This document shows positions 22,517 through 32,648 of a DNA stretch of 64,000 bases, piece after piece; within the stretch, counting starts at the first letter, position 1, and each line of letters opens with the position of its first letter. Origin of the DNA: Ciborinia camelliae (Eukaryota; Ascomycota; Leotiomycetes; Helotiales; Sclerotiniaceae); the NCBI GenBank assembly GCA_025890175.1, contig JANPYM010000001.1:3698971-3762970 (forward strand). Direction: 5' to 3'. The position numbers and the translations under genes were made by a program. The notes below the pieces were generated by a model. The model was not told the DNA's origin, made no database searches, and saw only the letters and a list, made by a program, of their open reading frames with translations.

Positions 22517-23184
22517 CGTGGATTATTCCTGTGGTGAGTATCACATTGTATCCGGAGACTATATATAAGGGAAAACTTGTATGCTCTAATTTATTCACGT
22601 GGATTTTGAAATTAAAGTATGCAGTGATGTTGAGTTGTTGATGTTGAAGAGAAGCTATCAATAATAATAATAATACGAAAACTTATGACGCGGAATTAGG
22701 GAAGGACTAGTAGGTATCCTCCGGCTGGGCAGGGAACCATAAAAACCTTAAAAATTTTGACGAACTGATCTCCGATTAGAGGAATTCCCTAAATGGAAAT
22801 GTAAGAATTGAAGAAAATCACATCTAGATGGCGGGCGTATAAAGAGTGAATTTCTCTAAAAAAAATGAATGTTTTTAGCTTCAAATTATCTTTATATTCA
22901 CGTCGCAACAGAGAAGTGTATGGTACAAAATCGAACCTAACTCTTATAGTTCTTCGATTTATCGAATATCATAAACCTCTACGCCTCTAAAGACTACCTT
23001 GGTATGTGTGACAACATGTAGCACACTTTCCACCATTATCGGTTCAGAGAATCTCTTAATGCTATGCCCCTCTTCCCGGATCAACTAGTATAACTCCTGA
23101 GCGCCGATTTTCTTCATGCGTGATAAAACCGCTCGTTGATAATATCTTACAATATAATTGTCCCTTTCCGCCCTCATTCACCTC
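22517..23184. other. Intergenic region, RBR promoter and CDC73 3' end
   Basis: About 670 bp, AT-rich around 22740-22960. No gene seen. Confidence 0.65.
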
Positions 23185-24524
23185 TCAGATTACTGGACCA
23201 GCATCCCTCCTCCAGCCCTTAGCCTTCATATTCCCTTCAATCGCCTTCCAAATATTCTCCACGACTTCCTTATCTCTCCACCTGCTGGCCGGACCTGCTT
23301 GCGGAGCCCATCGTTCAACCTGCGAGGCTAAAACTCCACTTCCCCATCCCTTGACTGTATCCGGTAGACTTTCTCCTCTGTATCCTACAAACAAGCCGAG
23401 AGTGTTCCTGAATAAATCTGTCGGCTGTGGCCATTTGTAGCTCTTAAATTGCCAAACTTGACCGGTAGTAAAAACCGCCACGACCCTCGACCAATACTCG
23501 GGCTTGAAGTTCTCTGGTGTATCCACAACAATGAAACGGGTTGGTCGCGCAGGATCTATTGATGGTATAAAACGCGAAATATGTAGAATTGAAGCTGAGG
23601 AACTGGATGTAGAGCTCGCAGAATCTGCAGGGATAAATGCCCCTCCTTCGAGGAATGATTTGATGTTTGACATGCGGAGAATAGAAGATGCGGATGGAGA
23701 GAGAAGTATGATGGGATCTAGGCGGCGGGCGGGAGCCTTAAGGTTGTGCGCGAGTGCTGGGTTGTTTGCTAGATTTTGTGCCGCAGCATGTGAAGATTTG
23801 CGTGAGAGGAATGGCGATGCGAGTTTGCGGACATGAGAGAAATCCTATATTAAATCAGTAAGTTTCCTGGCTTCTAATTTCTCTTTTTGCGAGAAGTGAA
23901 GATATGCCATGTAACACATACCGTTGGTTTAATCCCTCTCAACACACTATTTCTATCTCCCATCCTCCTTTCCCCATTATAAATCTCTGCCAGCCTAGGA
24001 TCAATCTGTTTTCCCTGTCTCCCAGCACCACTCGTAACTGGTGCTATTCCCCCAGTAGCCCCAGAAGCAACCTGCGCCGAGGCTGTCGCATTTGACGTAT
24101 CTGAAGCTAAAGACTTAATATATTGCGATTCGTCCGACGCACCCTCCAACCACGTAATAAGATCCAAACGTTCCACAAACGACAAATTTTGGATTTCACC
24201 ACCAGCACCACCCTCTGCCGCCAGTTGCGCGCTCAATGCCGTTGACGATGCATTATATTCCGGGATGGCGAGTTCGCGTTGCTGCCACGCGAAGTAGATG
24301 CTGCGGAGATTCACAGGTTTATCGGAAGAGATGAAACGTGTGGGTGTCGTGAGGGGAATCGATACTTGGAGAGGTGAAGTGAAGCGTAAATAGGTTGCTG
24401 TTGCTAAACTGAGGTCCACTGAGGACGCTGAAGAGCCATCTTCTGTGGTGGTAGGGATACAAGGACTTTCTGACGCTATCGATTGTCGCAGGAGAAGTAA
24501 AGGATCTTGTTCGGAAGCTGACAT
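23185..24524 (-). CDS. CDC73: Paf1 complex subunit Cdc73 (parafibromin)
   Basis: A 420-residue protein from two exons on the minus strand (24524..23922 and 23844..23185); the 77-bp intron has a GTATGT donor and an AATATAG acceptor, and the join keeps frame. The start is Met at 24524 (MSASEQDPLLLLRQSI), the conserved fungal N-terminus; the upstream in-frame Met lies in the leader. The Paf1 complex travels with RNA polymerase II and promotes H2B ubiquitination and H3K4/K36 methylation. An N-terminal region with NLRSIYFAWQQRELAIPEY and FVERLDLITWLEG is followed by RLAEIYNGERRMGDRNSVLRG-like sequence and then the Ras-like C-terminal domain at about 244-419 (PIILLSPSASSILRMSNIK, PTRFIVVDTPENFKPEYW, LFVGYRGE). 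Length and order are typical. Confidence 0.95.
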
Positions 24525-24977
24525 GATGGTCAATTCGATCGATGCCACAAGATTGGATACCTTTTGTGTTTTTTCTTGGGATGGCAGAGAAATCAAGATT
24601 GCTGAAAGGTGAGCTCTTACAGCTTGTCGCGATCCAAGTTACGGCTGCCGAACTGAGCCACAAGCGATCTAAAATTTCTCGGCTGTATGAAATTCACCCT
24701 TTATGAGTCGAACCGAGTATCAGTACCATCACAGGATTTCTAAAATTCTAGGTCTATGTAAAAAGGATTGGATATTCTTTGGTTATGGGGCGTACAAGCT
24801 CGAATATATCTCAAGGCGAATGATAATAGGAGAATAGTATAGAAATTCGCTCAATTTAGTAACTACGCAATACAGTGTAGTGCCCAATTCCCACCCGCTA
24901 TTAATCCACAAGCTTCAGTTTGAGTCAAAAGTAAGACTTTATCCAGCAACCAGCCTCATGATGATTCTTTTCCAACC
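24525..24977. other. Intergenic region upstream of CDC73
   Basis: About 450 bp holding the CDC73 promoter and the 3' end of the next gene. Nothing else seen. Confidence 0.65.
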
Positions 24978-27017
24978 TTAATCCGACGTCACTATTATCT
25001 CAATATCAGGAGTAGGACTTCTACTAATACTAGGCGAATGACTCTGGTCTTTTTTGCGGCCATGCATTGGACATATCCCCTGGCCTTTGCTCGTATGCAT
25101 AGGATTTGCCGGACAAAGAGGACTGTTGGGCAAGTGATCTGGAACGTTGAGCACAAATAGATTGGCTTTTGACATATTTTGCGACGAAAAGGGTTTAGCA
25201 GTCGTAGATTTTCTCCCCGTGTCATTTTCTGAATCGGATGACCCATGGCGACTGGTTCGATCCAGCATTGTTGGAGTCAGCATTTTGCGCAAGGCCGACC
25301 TCGTTGTATGTGTTGCATGCGTTGCATCTCGTTGGGGCGTCGTCTTACCAAGACCCTGTTTTTCCGATACTCTTTTCTCGCTCTCAAAGGGAAACATGTT
25401 TGAGAGAAAGCTGCGACGTGGGTCTCGCTTGGGGGACCAGAGGGGTGTATCGACACGTTGAGCTTCCTAGTTCGGGTTGTTAATTTACATTCCGCGCGGT
25501 CTATATGACTTCGTATTTTATGGCCCTGAATAGGCAAGAGATAGATTGTGTATTAGAGATCGCAAAACCCTCTCTCCAGACATATGAATGACAGCTATAC
25601 TCACAGACGGCAGAAAATTAGGTCCATCAGGGTCAGATATTTCAACTAGACCTGTCAGTTTGGAGTTTCTCATTAACAATGTAGACTAATCACCTTTCAC
25701 GTGTGATTTGCCTATTGAACTAACATAACGTGACTCGGATTTTGGTGTTCCTATTGGTGTTCTTCCAATCAATAGATCACATACGGAACTAGATGCTGAG
25801 ATTGTATTGTCTGATTTTCTCCGATGCCACGGAGCGGTTCCGAATTTCCTCCATTGGCGTTTCGACCCTGACGAGGCAATTGAAGATTCTGGTGTGACAG
25901 TCGACGGGTCTCCGGAGTTTTTAGCTTGGTGTATATCGAAGTAGCTAATGGCACCTTCAAGAACTCGAGCAGTAGATGACGCAACCCGCGAAGACGCAAC
26001 AGATGGGGTTTCGATCTTCTGTATGAAGGTCGGTCAGCCTTGTCGACGGAAAAGATTACCATTACATACAGGCTTCTTGTTCCTGCTGAAGGGCACTCCA
26101 AGCTGACGTTTTGAAGTTAAATTACGTTTTGTCTTGCCATACAACCCTTCGAGTTCGCCCGCCGGAGACAGATAGCGAGGATAAGTCGGTGATATCGAGT
26201 GCAAGGTGTTGAGAAATCTTTCGCTTCTGCTTGTAGAAATAGCGGAACAAGGTTTGGAGCCGCCCTTGGACGATTGCCCTGTATACTGTTTGGCAACTTT
26301 GGAAGAAAAGCTGCCCCAGAATCTTCGAGAGCCTCTTGGAGAGCCTCTTGGAGAGGTGGACTCCACGGACTCATTACTCTCGCGTTCAGGAAATTTCGAA
26401 AAGTAATTATATTTATCATTTCTAGTTCCCTCTGAATTAGGCGAGAGAAGATTTGCTGGCAGTTGACGCTCAGCCCAATAACCTGCTGGAAACCACACCC
26501 ATTCATAGCCTTTACGCGCAGGTCGGGGTGGATCAATCGAGTGCTGTGGAGAAGTTGGTCTTGCATCATAACTTCTTGTTACGTTCCAGTCCGAATTGCT
26601 GTTAGGTATGCCTTGCATGGGTGTATCGTTAATCGAGTCGCCAGGCCTCGGATCAAAAAGTCTAGTAGTGTTCCAATCTTGTACATTTTGTCTCGGCGAC
26701 TTTGCCTCTTCCGTCGATTCGGGAGTGTCCTCAGAGACGCTTCCTTTAGGAGTCACTTCAACATCTGAAGAATATTGCTTCCAGAAAGCAGATAAGGGAG
26801 ATGAATACATTGGCGATTCTTCGCTCGTTTTGTTTGCCCGCTTTGTTCGTTTAGACGTAAAATAGGATGAGCCACGAAAATTGGGAGAAGGTGTCGCGGA
26901 GGGAATTGAGGAGGGAGATTTTGAGCCATCAGTGCTCAGCTGAGACCAGAGAAGGCTTGGACGTCTCATGACGCTTCGTGCCGTAAGGTGATCGGTATAT
27001 GTCAATGGGCATTCCAT
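24978..27017 (-). CDS. Fungal protein of unknown function, Ser-rich, with Cys/His C-terminal motif
   Basis: I do not recognise a named family. Four exons on the minus strand (27017..26070, 26018..25694, 25651..25605, 25466..24978) splice in frame to 602 residues; introns are 51, 42 and 138 bp, and the third exon is only 47 bp. Ser/Pro/Arg-rich, likely disordered sequence surrounds islands that look conserved: a repeated DWNTTRLFDPRPGDS / DWNVTRSYDARPTSP pair, an aromatic block GYEWVWFPAGYWAERQLP, the segment SEAQRVDTPLWSPKRDP across the last junction, and near the C-terminus SPLCPANPMHTSKGQGICPM followed by HGR. That last block has two CP...H units that could bind one zinc ion. No membrane segment or signal peptide. 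The start is uncertain; a second Met is at residue 17 (MRRPSLLWSQL). Confidence 0.82.
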
Positions 27018-27610
27018 AAAATTAGGTATAGCGGATATAAGATAAAGATTTGTATTAGGATAACAAAGTAGAGGAGAAGAAAGATGGAATGATTTACAAC
27101 GATGACGTGGAGGATACCCTCTTCATTGATGTAAGAAGGCAAATAAATCGTCGATGCTTCTTTCCGAACTAAAGAACATCCATTGGCCATCTTTGGCAAG
27201 GGCATCTATCTCCCTCGTAGTTGAAGGGCAACTACCACAGATAATCTAGTTGGTATAAGACCACAACTGTGCCTTGAAGCGGCTTAGAAAATCCGTAGAT
27301 CTTCTCAAACTCTGATCCAATTCCTAATTACATGAAAAGAAATGAGATATAAATACACATCACGAATTCATTATGAAAGTGATCACCTCAAAGCAAGAGT
27401 ATAGGCAACGCCCAAACACTCAAGCATTCATGAATACCCTGGCACTTGGCAATGGTAGATACCCTCTTTAGTTTCAACGCTGTATGAATAGAATCCGCTA
27501 CCATAATCATTACATATTGACAAGCTATACAGAAGTTTTACATACCCCTGCATCTTTCCTCTCTTCCCCCATCCTAACATCCCTCACAACTTCCATCATC
27601 TCGTTCCCAT
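27018..27610. other. Intergenic region between the unknown gene and CUE1
   Basis: About 590 bp holding a promoter on the left and the CUE1 3' end on the right. No gene seen. Confidence 0.65.
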
Positions 27611-28327
27611 CTATCCACTCGCACCTTTTTGAACCTCCTCCGCAACTTTTGCCTCCATTTTCCTCCTTGCCGCCAGGATCATCTCCTCTCTCCTCTTCTG
27701 CAAAAGCGCCTGTCTTTCGTTTTTGTTAGAACTCCATGCCGGGGTCTGTCCCCCTCCTTGCATTTGTTTCGATGCCGTCTCGTTGGCTGCTCGTTCTTCT
27801 GCTTCTCGTTTCTCCACTTGTTCTTCTGCTAGCTTTGCTCTCAGATTATATCTCGTTATTAGATCTGGTTGACTAGGCTTGGATGGCTGGACTGAGGTCG
27901 AGGAGGCGGTGGGGGTTGGTGGGAGAGGAGGTTGGAATGATTGAGGAGGCTTTGGTGGTACGTGTTAGCAAAGATACATGATATGCTACGGAAAGAGGGT
28001 GGATATCGCGATCCCATTGCAACAAATGAAGGATGTAGAAGTACTCACAACTTCCAAGCCTCTACCACTCAATATCCGCTCAGTGGTAGCCACCACATTC
28101 CCTCCATTTCGCTGTAAATCCCACATGATACTCCTCCTCGGCACCTGCGGAAACATCTGCTGTATACGCTCTACATCCGCCTCTCGCGCTCGTGTATTAC
28201 TTGCGCTATTGCGATTGGCACCGGACGTTGCGGTATTTGAGCTAGAGAAAAATAGATACCGTATAGCAAATGCCCCAACTATGATTATGATAAGGAGCTG
28301 TGGGATGTTGACTGTTTGGTCGGCCAT
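27611..28327 (-). CDS. CUE1: CUE-domain ER membrane protein, Cue1 type
   Basis: A 205-residue protein from two minus-strand exons (28327..28049 and 27949..27611); the 99-bp intron has a GTGAGT donor, a GCTAAC branch site and an AAAG acceptor. Cue1 anchors and activates the E2 Ubc7 at the ER for endoplasmic-reticulum-associated degradation. A single N-terminal membrane helix (PQLLIIIIVGAFAIRYLFF, about 9-27) is followed by a CUE domain (about 51-92: ADVERIQQMFPQVPRRSIMW with LQRNGGNVVATTERIL). A Pro-rich linker follows, then a charged helical C-terminus ending REEMILAARRKMEAKVAEEV, which sits where the Ubc7-binding region lies in yeast Cue1. Domain order and size support orthology. Confidence 0.92.
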
Positions 28328-29166
28328 TGTAGATATTGAGTGCTTTAATATTCAACTTGGGCGAGAAAAGAAAGAGGTCGGACGAGTATTCTTGGTACGG
28401 TAGGTACTATGTTGGGTGATGGATGATACCTTAGGTATCGTAATCTAGCCTGATGAACGAAGATTCGAGGTGGTCTCAATCGTGTCGAAGCTGACAAAAT
28501 GCGATAGCTGGTTCTCTTGGCTAAAATATATTATCTACGGCCAGACAAGAATCCCGAGCGAGTTCGATGCTATTCCAGAGAGTATCGGAGTTTTGATAAA
28601 ATAAGGACTTGCTCCAATAATGTGATTTGGTAATGGCGGCAGGTGTGGCTAAAGCCGATTGTTCGTTTATGGTATTCATATGATCCGAAGTCTACCCGAG
28701 GTTCGAACAACGGACGGGCCATCAACGTTGACCTCTAGCTACCTAGGGATGTTAATAAATTTAACTTTTACCTGGATTTATAAAGAGTTTTAAAAATCAA
28801 ACTTCATTTATTACATATTATTATTTTATCTCCCAAAGGTTTTGCTACTTTTCTTGTTTACATTGATATTCTTCCAAGCTCACCAAAGATGGCATCGGCA
28901 TTTGGCTTGAGTTTACATACACATTCCTTTAGATTCTCACACACAAAACATAACGATCTTGAGAATATAGATATATCAATAAATAATTCATATGTACTCC
29001 GTAACTCTGATCCTAAGATCTCATGGGTATCATCTCAATCCACCTAGACCAAACAGGCAAAACTACGCTCGCAATATCATGTCACATCCCCAGCTGAAGA
29101 TACATCAGGTCCCCAGCAAGATATTGAAACCCTTCATTAACTCCACATCAAGTTAGCCATCCGCCT
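28328..29166. other. Intergenic region upstream of CUE1
   Basis: About 840 bp, AT-rich around 28740-28830. Promoter of CUE1 and the 3' end of the DUF7053-like gene. No gene seen. Confidence 0.65.
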
Positions 29167-30402
29167 TCACCCTTCCAATTCAGCAGTATAAGCTGGTGGA
29201 GGTGAAACCGCCGTATTCCTCATATCTAGCCTTCCAGAATCCCCCTGTACAGAAGCTGTGTTCCTACATGCTGACTGGGAAGAAGCGCTGCGATAATGAG
29301 CTGCAGCTCCATGTGTTCCGGGGTCTAGTGGCCGTGACGAATTCCACATATTGCTTGCCGCAGAATTTTGCCACGATGCTACTCTTGCCCTGTTACCATC
29401 ATTGCGCATGTCATCAACAGAATTCTGACAAGACGTGCGACCGGTTGAGCTTCCTGGGCAATGTATAGAATCATTCCAGGAGGGTGCGCTTTCTCGGCGG
29501 ACGTCGAGGGCTCGAGGATACACTGAGGGATCATACTTAGGATAGATGGGCTTTTCGCCAATCTCGGGCTTGGCTTGAGCTGGGGGCAGGGCGAGTCGAT
29601 GTGCTGGATGGAACTGTGAAACTTGTAGTTGCGGACTCTGTAAAGTTATTGGTGGATAGACCTTTGGTGTCTGTTGAAGCTGTGCCTTTGGCAAGGGAAA
29701 TGTGGTGTATCGTGGCGAGCCAATTTCTGACTCTGTGTACAAACTATCATCGTCATACTCACTAGGAGAATATGCAATCGGTGCTTGGGGTGGGGGGCTT
29801 TGTGATGAAGCGGATCGTGGTATGGCGAGTTCTGGGGTAATGAGAGTTTTCTCATTCAGTCGAGCATTATTGATCGAACGATCTAGAAGTTGGGCCTTGA
29901 CTACTAGACGGTCGACCAATGCGGAGTGTGATTTCTTGAGGGTCTTCTTGACAAAACTTGTCATGACGATGTTGCATTTCATGTCCACATCTTCCCTCAG
30001 CCATAAACCGTATAAAGGAACACCAGCTCCCATTTCGACAGGAGCAACAGGCTCTCCGGGAAGCGATCCACCAAGGGTCCATTTTCCTCTTATATTTAAT
30101 CCCATAGGCGCATAGCAGTGTGTTTGCAAGCCGTTTTCAAGATCATGGAAGCAGCAGGTATATGAGACTTTGCCGGACATCAGTCCTCCCGGAAGGTATT
30201 GTACTCGATCAGTCAAAGAATACCATAAGCAATGATATTCTTCCGCGGTAGCATTTGGTGGAGGTTTGATCGGATGGCGCTCTTCCACTAGTGGATTCAA
30301 ATCTATCATTTCGACATGCGAGCGCAAAGTCTCCATCACCGTCTCTCGTGTAATACCAGTTGGTAGAGGGGTCACCGTCGTGAAGACGCTTCTTTTCGAC
30401 AT
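29167..30402 (-). CDS. DUF7053-like fungal protein
   Basis: A 411-residue single-exon protein of unknown function. The N-terminal domain (about 2-175) begins SKRSVFTTVTPLPTGITRET and contains EMIDLNPLVEERHPIKPPP, CLWYSLTDRVQYLPGG, GKVSYTCCFHDLENGLQTHC, APMGLNIRGKWTLGGSLPGE and LREDVDMKCNIVMTSFVKKT. I associate this pattern with the Pezizomycotina domain DUF7053; the assignment is from memory. The fold looks like a START/ligand-binding type (inference). The C-terminal half is Ser/Pro/Gln-rich and ends with PPPAYTAELE, resembling a PPxY-type motif used by Nedd4/Rsp5 ligases. No membrane segment. Confidence 0.82.
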   Translation of the reverse strand: MSKRSVFTTVTPLPTGITRETVMETLRSHVEMIDLNPLVEERHPIKPPPNATAEEYHCLWYSLTDRVQYLPGGLMSGKVSYTCCFHDLENGLQTHCYAPMGLNIRGKWTLGGSLPGEPVAPVEMGAGVPLYGLWLREDVDMKCNIVMTSFVKKTLKKSHSALVDRLVVKAQLLDRSINNARLNEKTLITPELAIPRSASSQSPPPQAPIAYSPSEYDDDSLYTESEIGSPRYTTFPLPKAQLQQTPKVYPPITLQSPQLQVSQFHPAHRLALPPAQAKPEIGEKPIYPKYDPSVYPRALDVRRESAPSWNDSIHCPGSSTGRTSCQNSVDDMRNDGNRARVASWQNSAASNMWNSSRPLDPGTHGAAAHYRSASSQSACRNTASVQGDSGRLDMRNTAVSPPPAYTAELEG

Positions 30403-31787
30403 GATGCGGAGTGATATTTGCCAGAAGAACTGATTAAGGTTCGATGGAGATAAAATGGAATAGAAAAGCTCAATATCTCAGGATATTAGAGTAGACGAAG
30501 AAGCGCATGAAAAGGTAATATGAAAGTGGTATGAAAATGGTATGATGAAACTGGAGATCTGAAAGATGAGACGAATTAACAAACATAAATGATCTCAATA
30601 CCCGCGCCCCCAACCCAAATCTAAATTCGTTGTCCTACACACATAATGTGAGACAACTCTTCGAAACATAAGAATAGGAGTTTCCATATCGCATCCTACA
30701 AATCATAAGTCTTCTTACCATCATTTATTGCATACCAGTAATATAAATACAGTTGAATTCAGTGTGCTGGCGGTTTGGAGCAGGTGGCTGACGTTGCTGC
30801 GGACAGCTTATCTTTTCGGCTACATCTATTCCGAGGCCATGGCAGAATGTAACCACATGTTGTTATTTTTGTATAAAAAATTTACTTGGCTAAGGTAAGA
30901 CGGTTGAATCCCTCGATATTGTTGAATGAATACCGGTATTAGTAAATATTTCAATTCGCAATGCTCATAGATATGTGAACATCAGAACACCAGTTGGCTA
31001 GGAAGAGGATTTAATAAGCTACGATACCTCCCTGGGTATAGAATAAATACCAAGCAGCTCAAGCTAAAACTTTAATGAGGCACCAGGGGAAGTATTGGTG
31101 TTTTGAGTTATTAGACGCTGAGAGGGGTGCAGGTGGTGGTTGTTCCACTGCAGTGGGTGCATCTTTATGCGCTTTTCATGGTACTCTCTCAATGCCCAGT
31201 TCCCAAGTGGGTTTAATGTCTGAAATAGAGTTGATATTTTAATAAATGGATTGAATGTATAAGTGATGGAGATATATAAAAGTATTTCGATGGATGTATT
31301 GGAAAGTTTTAATGGCTCAAATAATTTCTGTCGTGCTAGCGTATGCACTAGCGCCTCGGCGCGTTGATATAGCTGTCAGCCTACTGCATAAATCCTGATC
31401 ATCAATAATAGCTGAAGGTATACAACTATTTTTGAAGACTACCATAGACAGGAAGTATCACCAAAGTGATGCCAGTGTTTCACTTCAATCTACCAAATCG
31501 AGTCACTGTAGAAATACATTTCAGATTATTGAAAAAACTCCGAGAAGAACGACGGCCTAGCCGTGTATTAAATCATCTATTCATTTCTAACATTCTAGAG
31601 TCATATCTCATGCTACCAGTAGTTAGGTAGTTGGGTAGTTTCTGAAATCAAACTTCATCCCACCCTAAAAGGTATATACGCCATTAAAACCCTCAACCCA
31701 TTACACCATGTGCACACAATCCATGCAGGCTATTTTACAAGTGACCGCTTTCTCTAAACCCCTGTTGATAACCCACGCAGCCATCTA
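30403..31787. other. Intergenic region
   Basis: About 1.4 kb between the DUF7053-like gene start and the GPI protein stop. ORFs of up to 94 codons occur but show no recognisable domain or coding pattern. No RNA gene seen. Confidence 0.65.
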
Positions 31788-32648
31788 TTACAAAGCAGCC
31801 ATAACCATAGCGGCGGCAGCTCCTCCAACAACCCATTGTGCCTTGGCTGTGATCATTGCCATGCCTGCAATGGAGGTTGAAGTGCCCGAGGCAGAGGAGC
31901 CGGTTGCGCTGGATTTGTCGGAATTAGTTGTGCTGGATTTGTTGGAATCAGTGGCTGAGGCATATGATGCGGTCTTTGTAGCGGCAGCGGAAAGGTTTGA
32001 AAATCCAGCAGTAATTGTAACGGGCATAAGAGACAAGTAACTTGCGACCTCGGTGCCAATGTATGTTTTTGTTTGGGCGGAGGAATAGTCTGGTGCAAAC
32101 CCGCCGCTGACGCTGCAGCAAGCAGAAGAGGAACCAGAAAGGACGCAGCCAACGGTGAAGGCTCTAGAAAGATAGATATTAGTATTCGGTTGTGATGAAA
32201 TGGGTAGTAAAATAGGTACGTACACTAAGTAAGAATCTGTTGATTGTGTATAAGAAGAAATATCGATCATATTGGGATCACCATTATCATAGCTGTAGAT
32301 ATATCCGAATGTTGAGGGACCTTGAGTAAATATGAAACTGTCAGGGATAGCACAATCGTAATCGACATCTGAGAAGGAAGAGGCTGTAATGGTAGAAGCG
32401 GGTAAAGAAGCACAGGTGATTGAGTATGTAGTAGCGCTGGCGTCCTAAATAGTTGAGTATATGGTTAGAAAAGCTTTCCAATTCTGGTATTCGTGGGCGC
32501 GACTTACGGCAGCAATAATGGATCCAACAAATGGAGCATTGTTATTATCAAATCCATCAACAAAAAGGTTTGCAACTGAGCTGGTCTGAGCAGTAACAAC
32601 AATACCCATAATGGCAGCAGCAAAACATGTGATGGTAATGGCGTACAT
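31788..32648 (-). CDS. Small secreted GPI-anchored cell-surface protein
   Basis: A 245-residue protein from three minus-strand exons (32648..32508, 32444..32224, 32163..31788); introns are 63 and 60 bp, with the branch site ACTAAT in the second and in-frame junctions. The first 20 residues (MYAITITCFAAAIMGIVVTA) form a signal peptide. The mature part is Ser/Thr-rich with six or so cysteines, including the CCSVSGGFAPDY segment, consistent with disulfides. A Ser/Thr/Asn/Lys-rich stalk (about 190-220) leads to a hydrophobic end, GGAAAAMVMAAL, with upstream small residues, typical of a GPI-anchor signal. Fungal genomes carry many such wall proteins of unknown role; I cannot name the family. Its function is probably at the cell wall or surface. 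Confidence 0.85.

Noticed and set aside
26034..26069. Reading on past the first exon of the unknown gene without splicing
   Set aside because: A GTATGT donor at 26069, an acceptor at 26019 and the downstream conserved-looking frame make splicing the better model.
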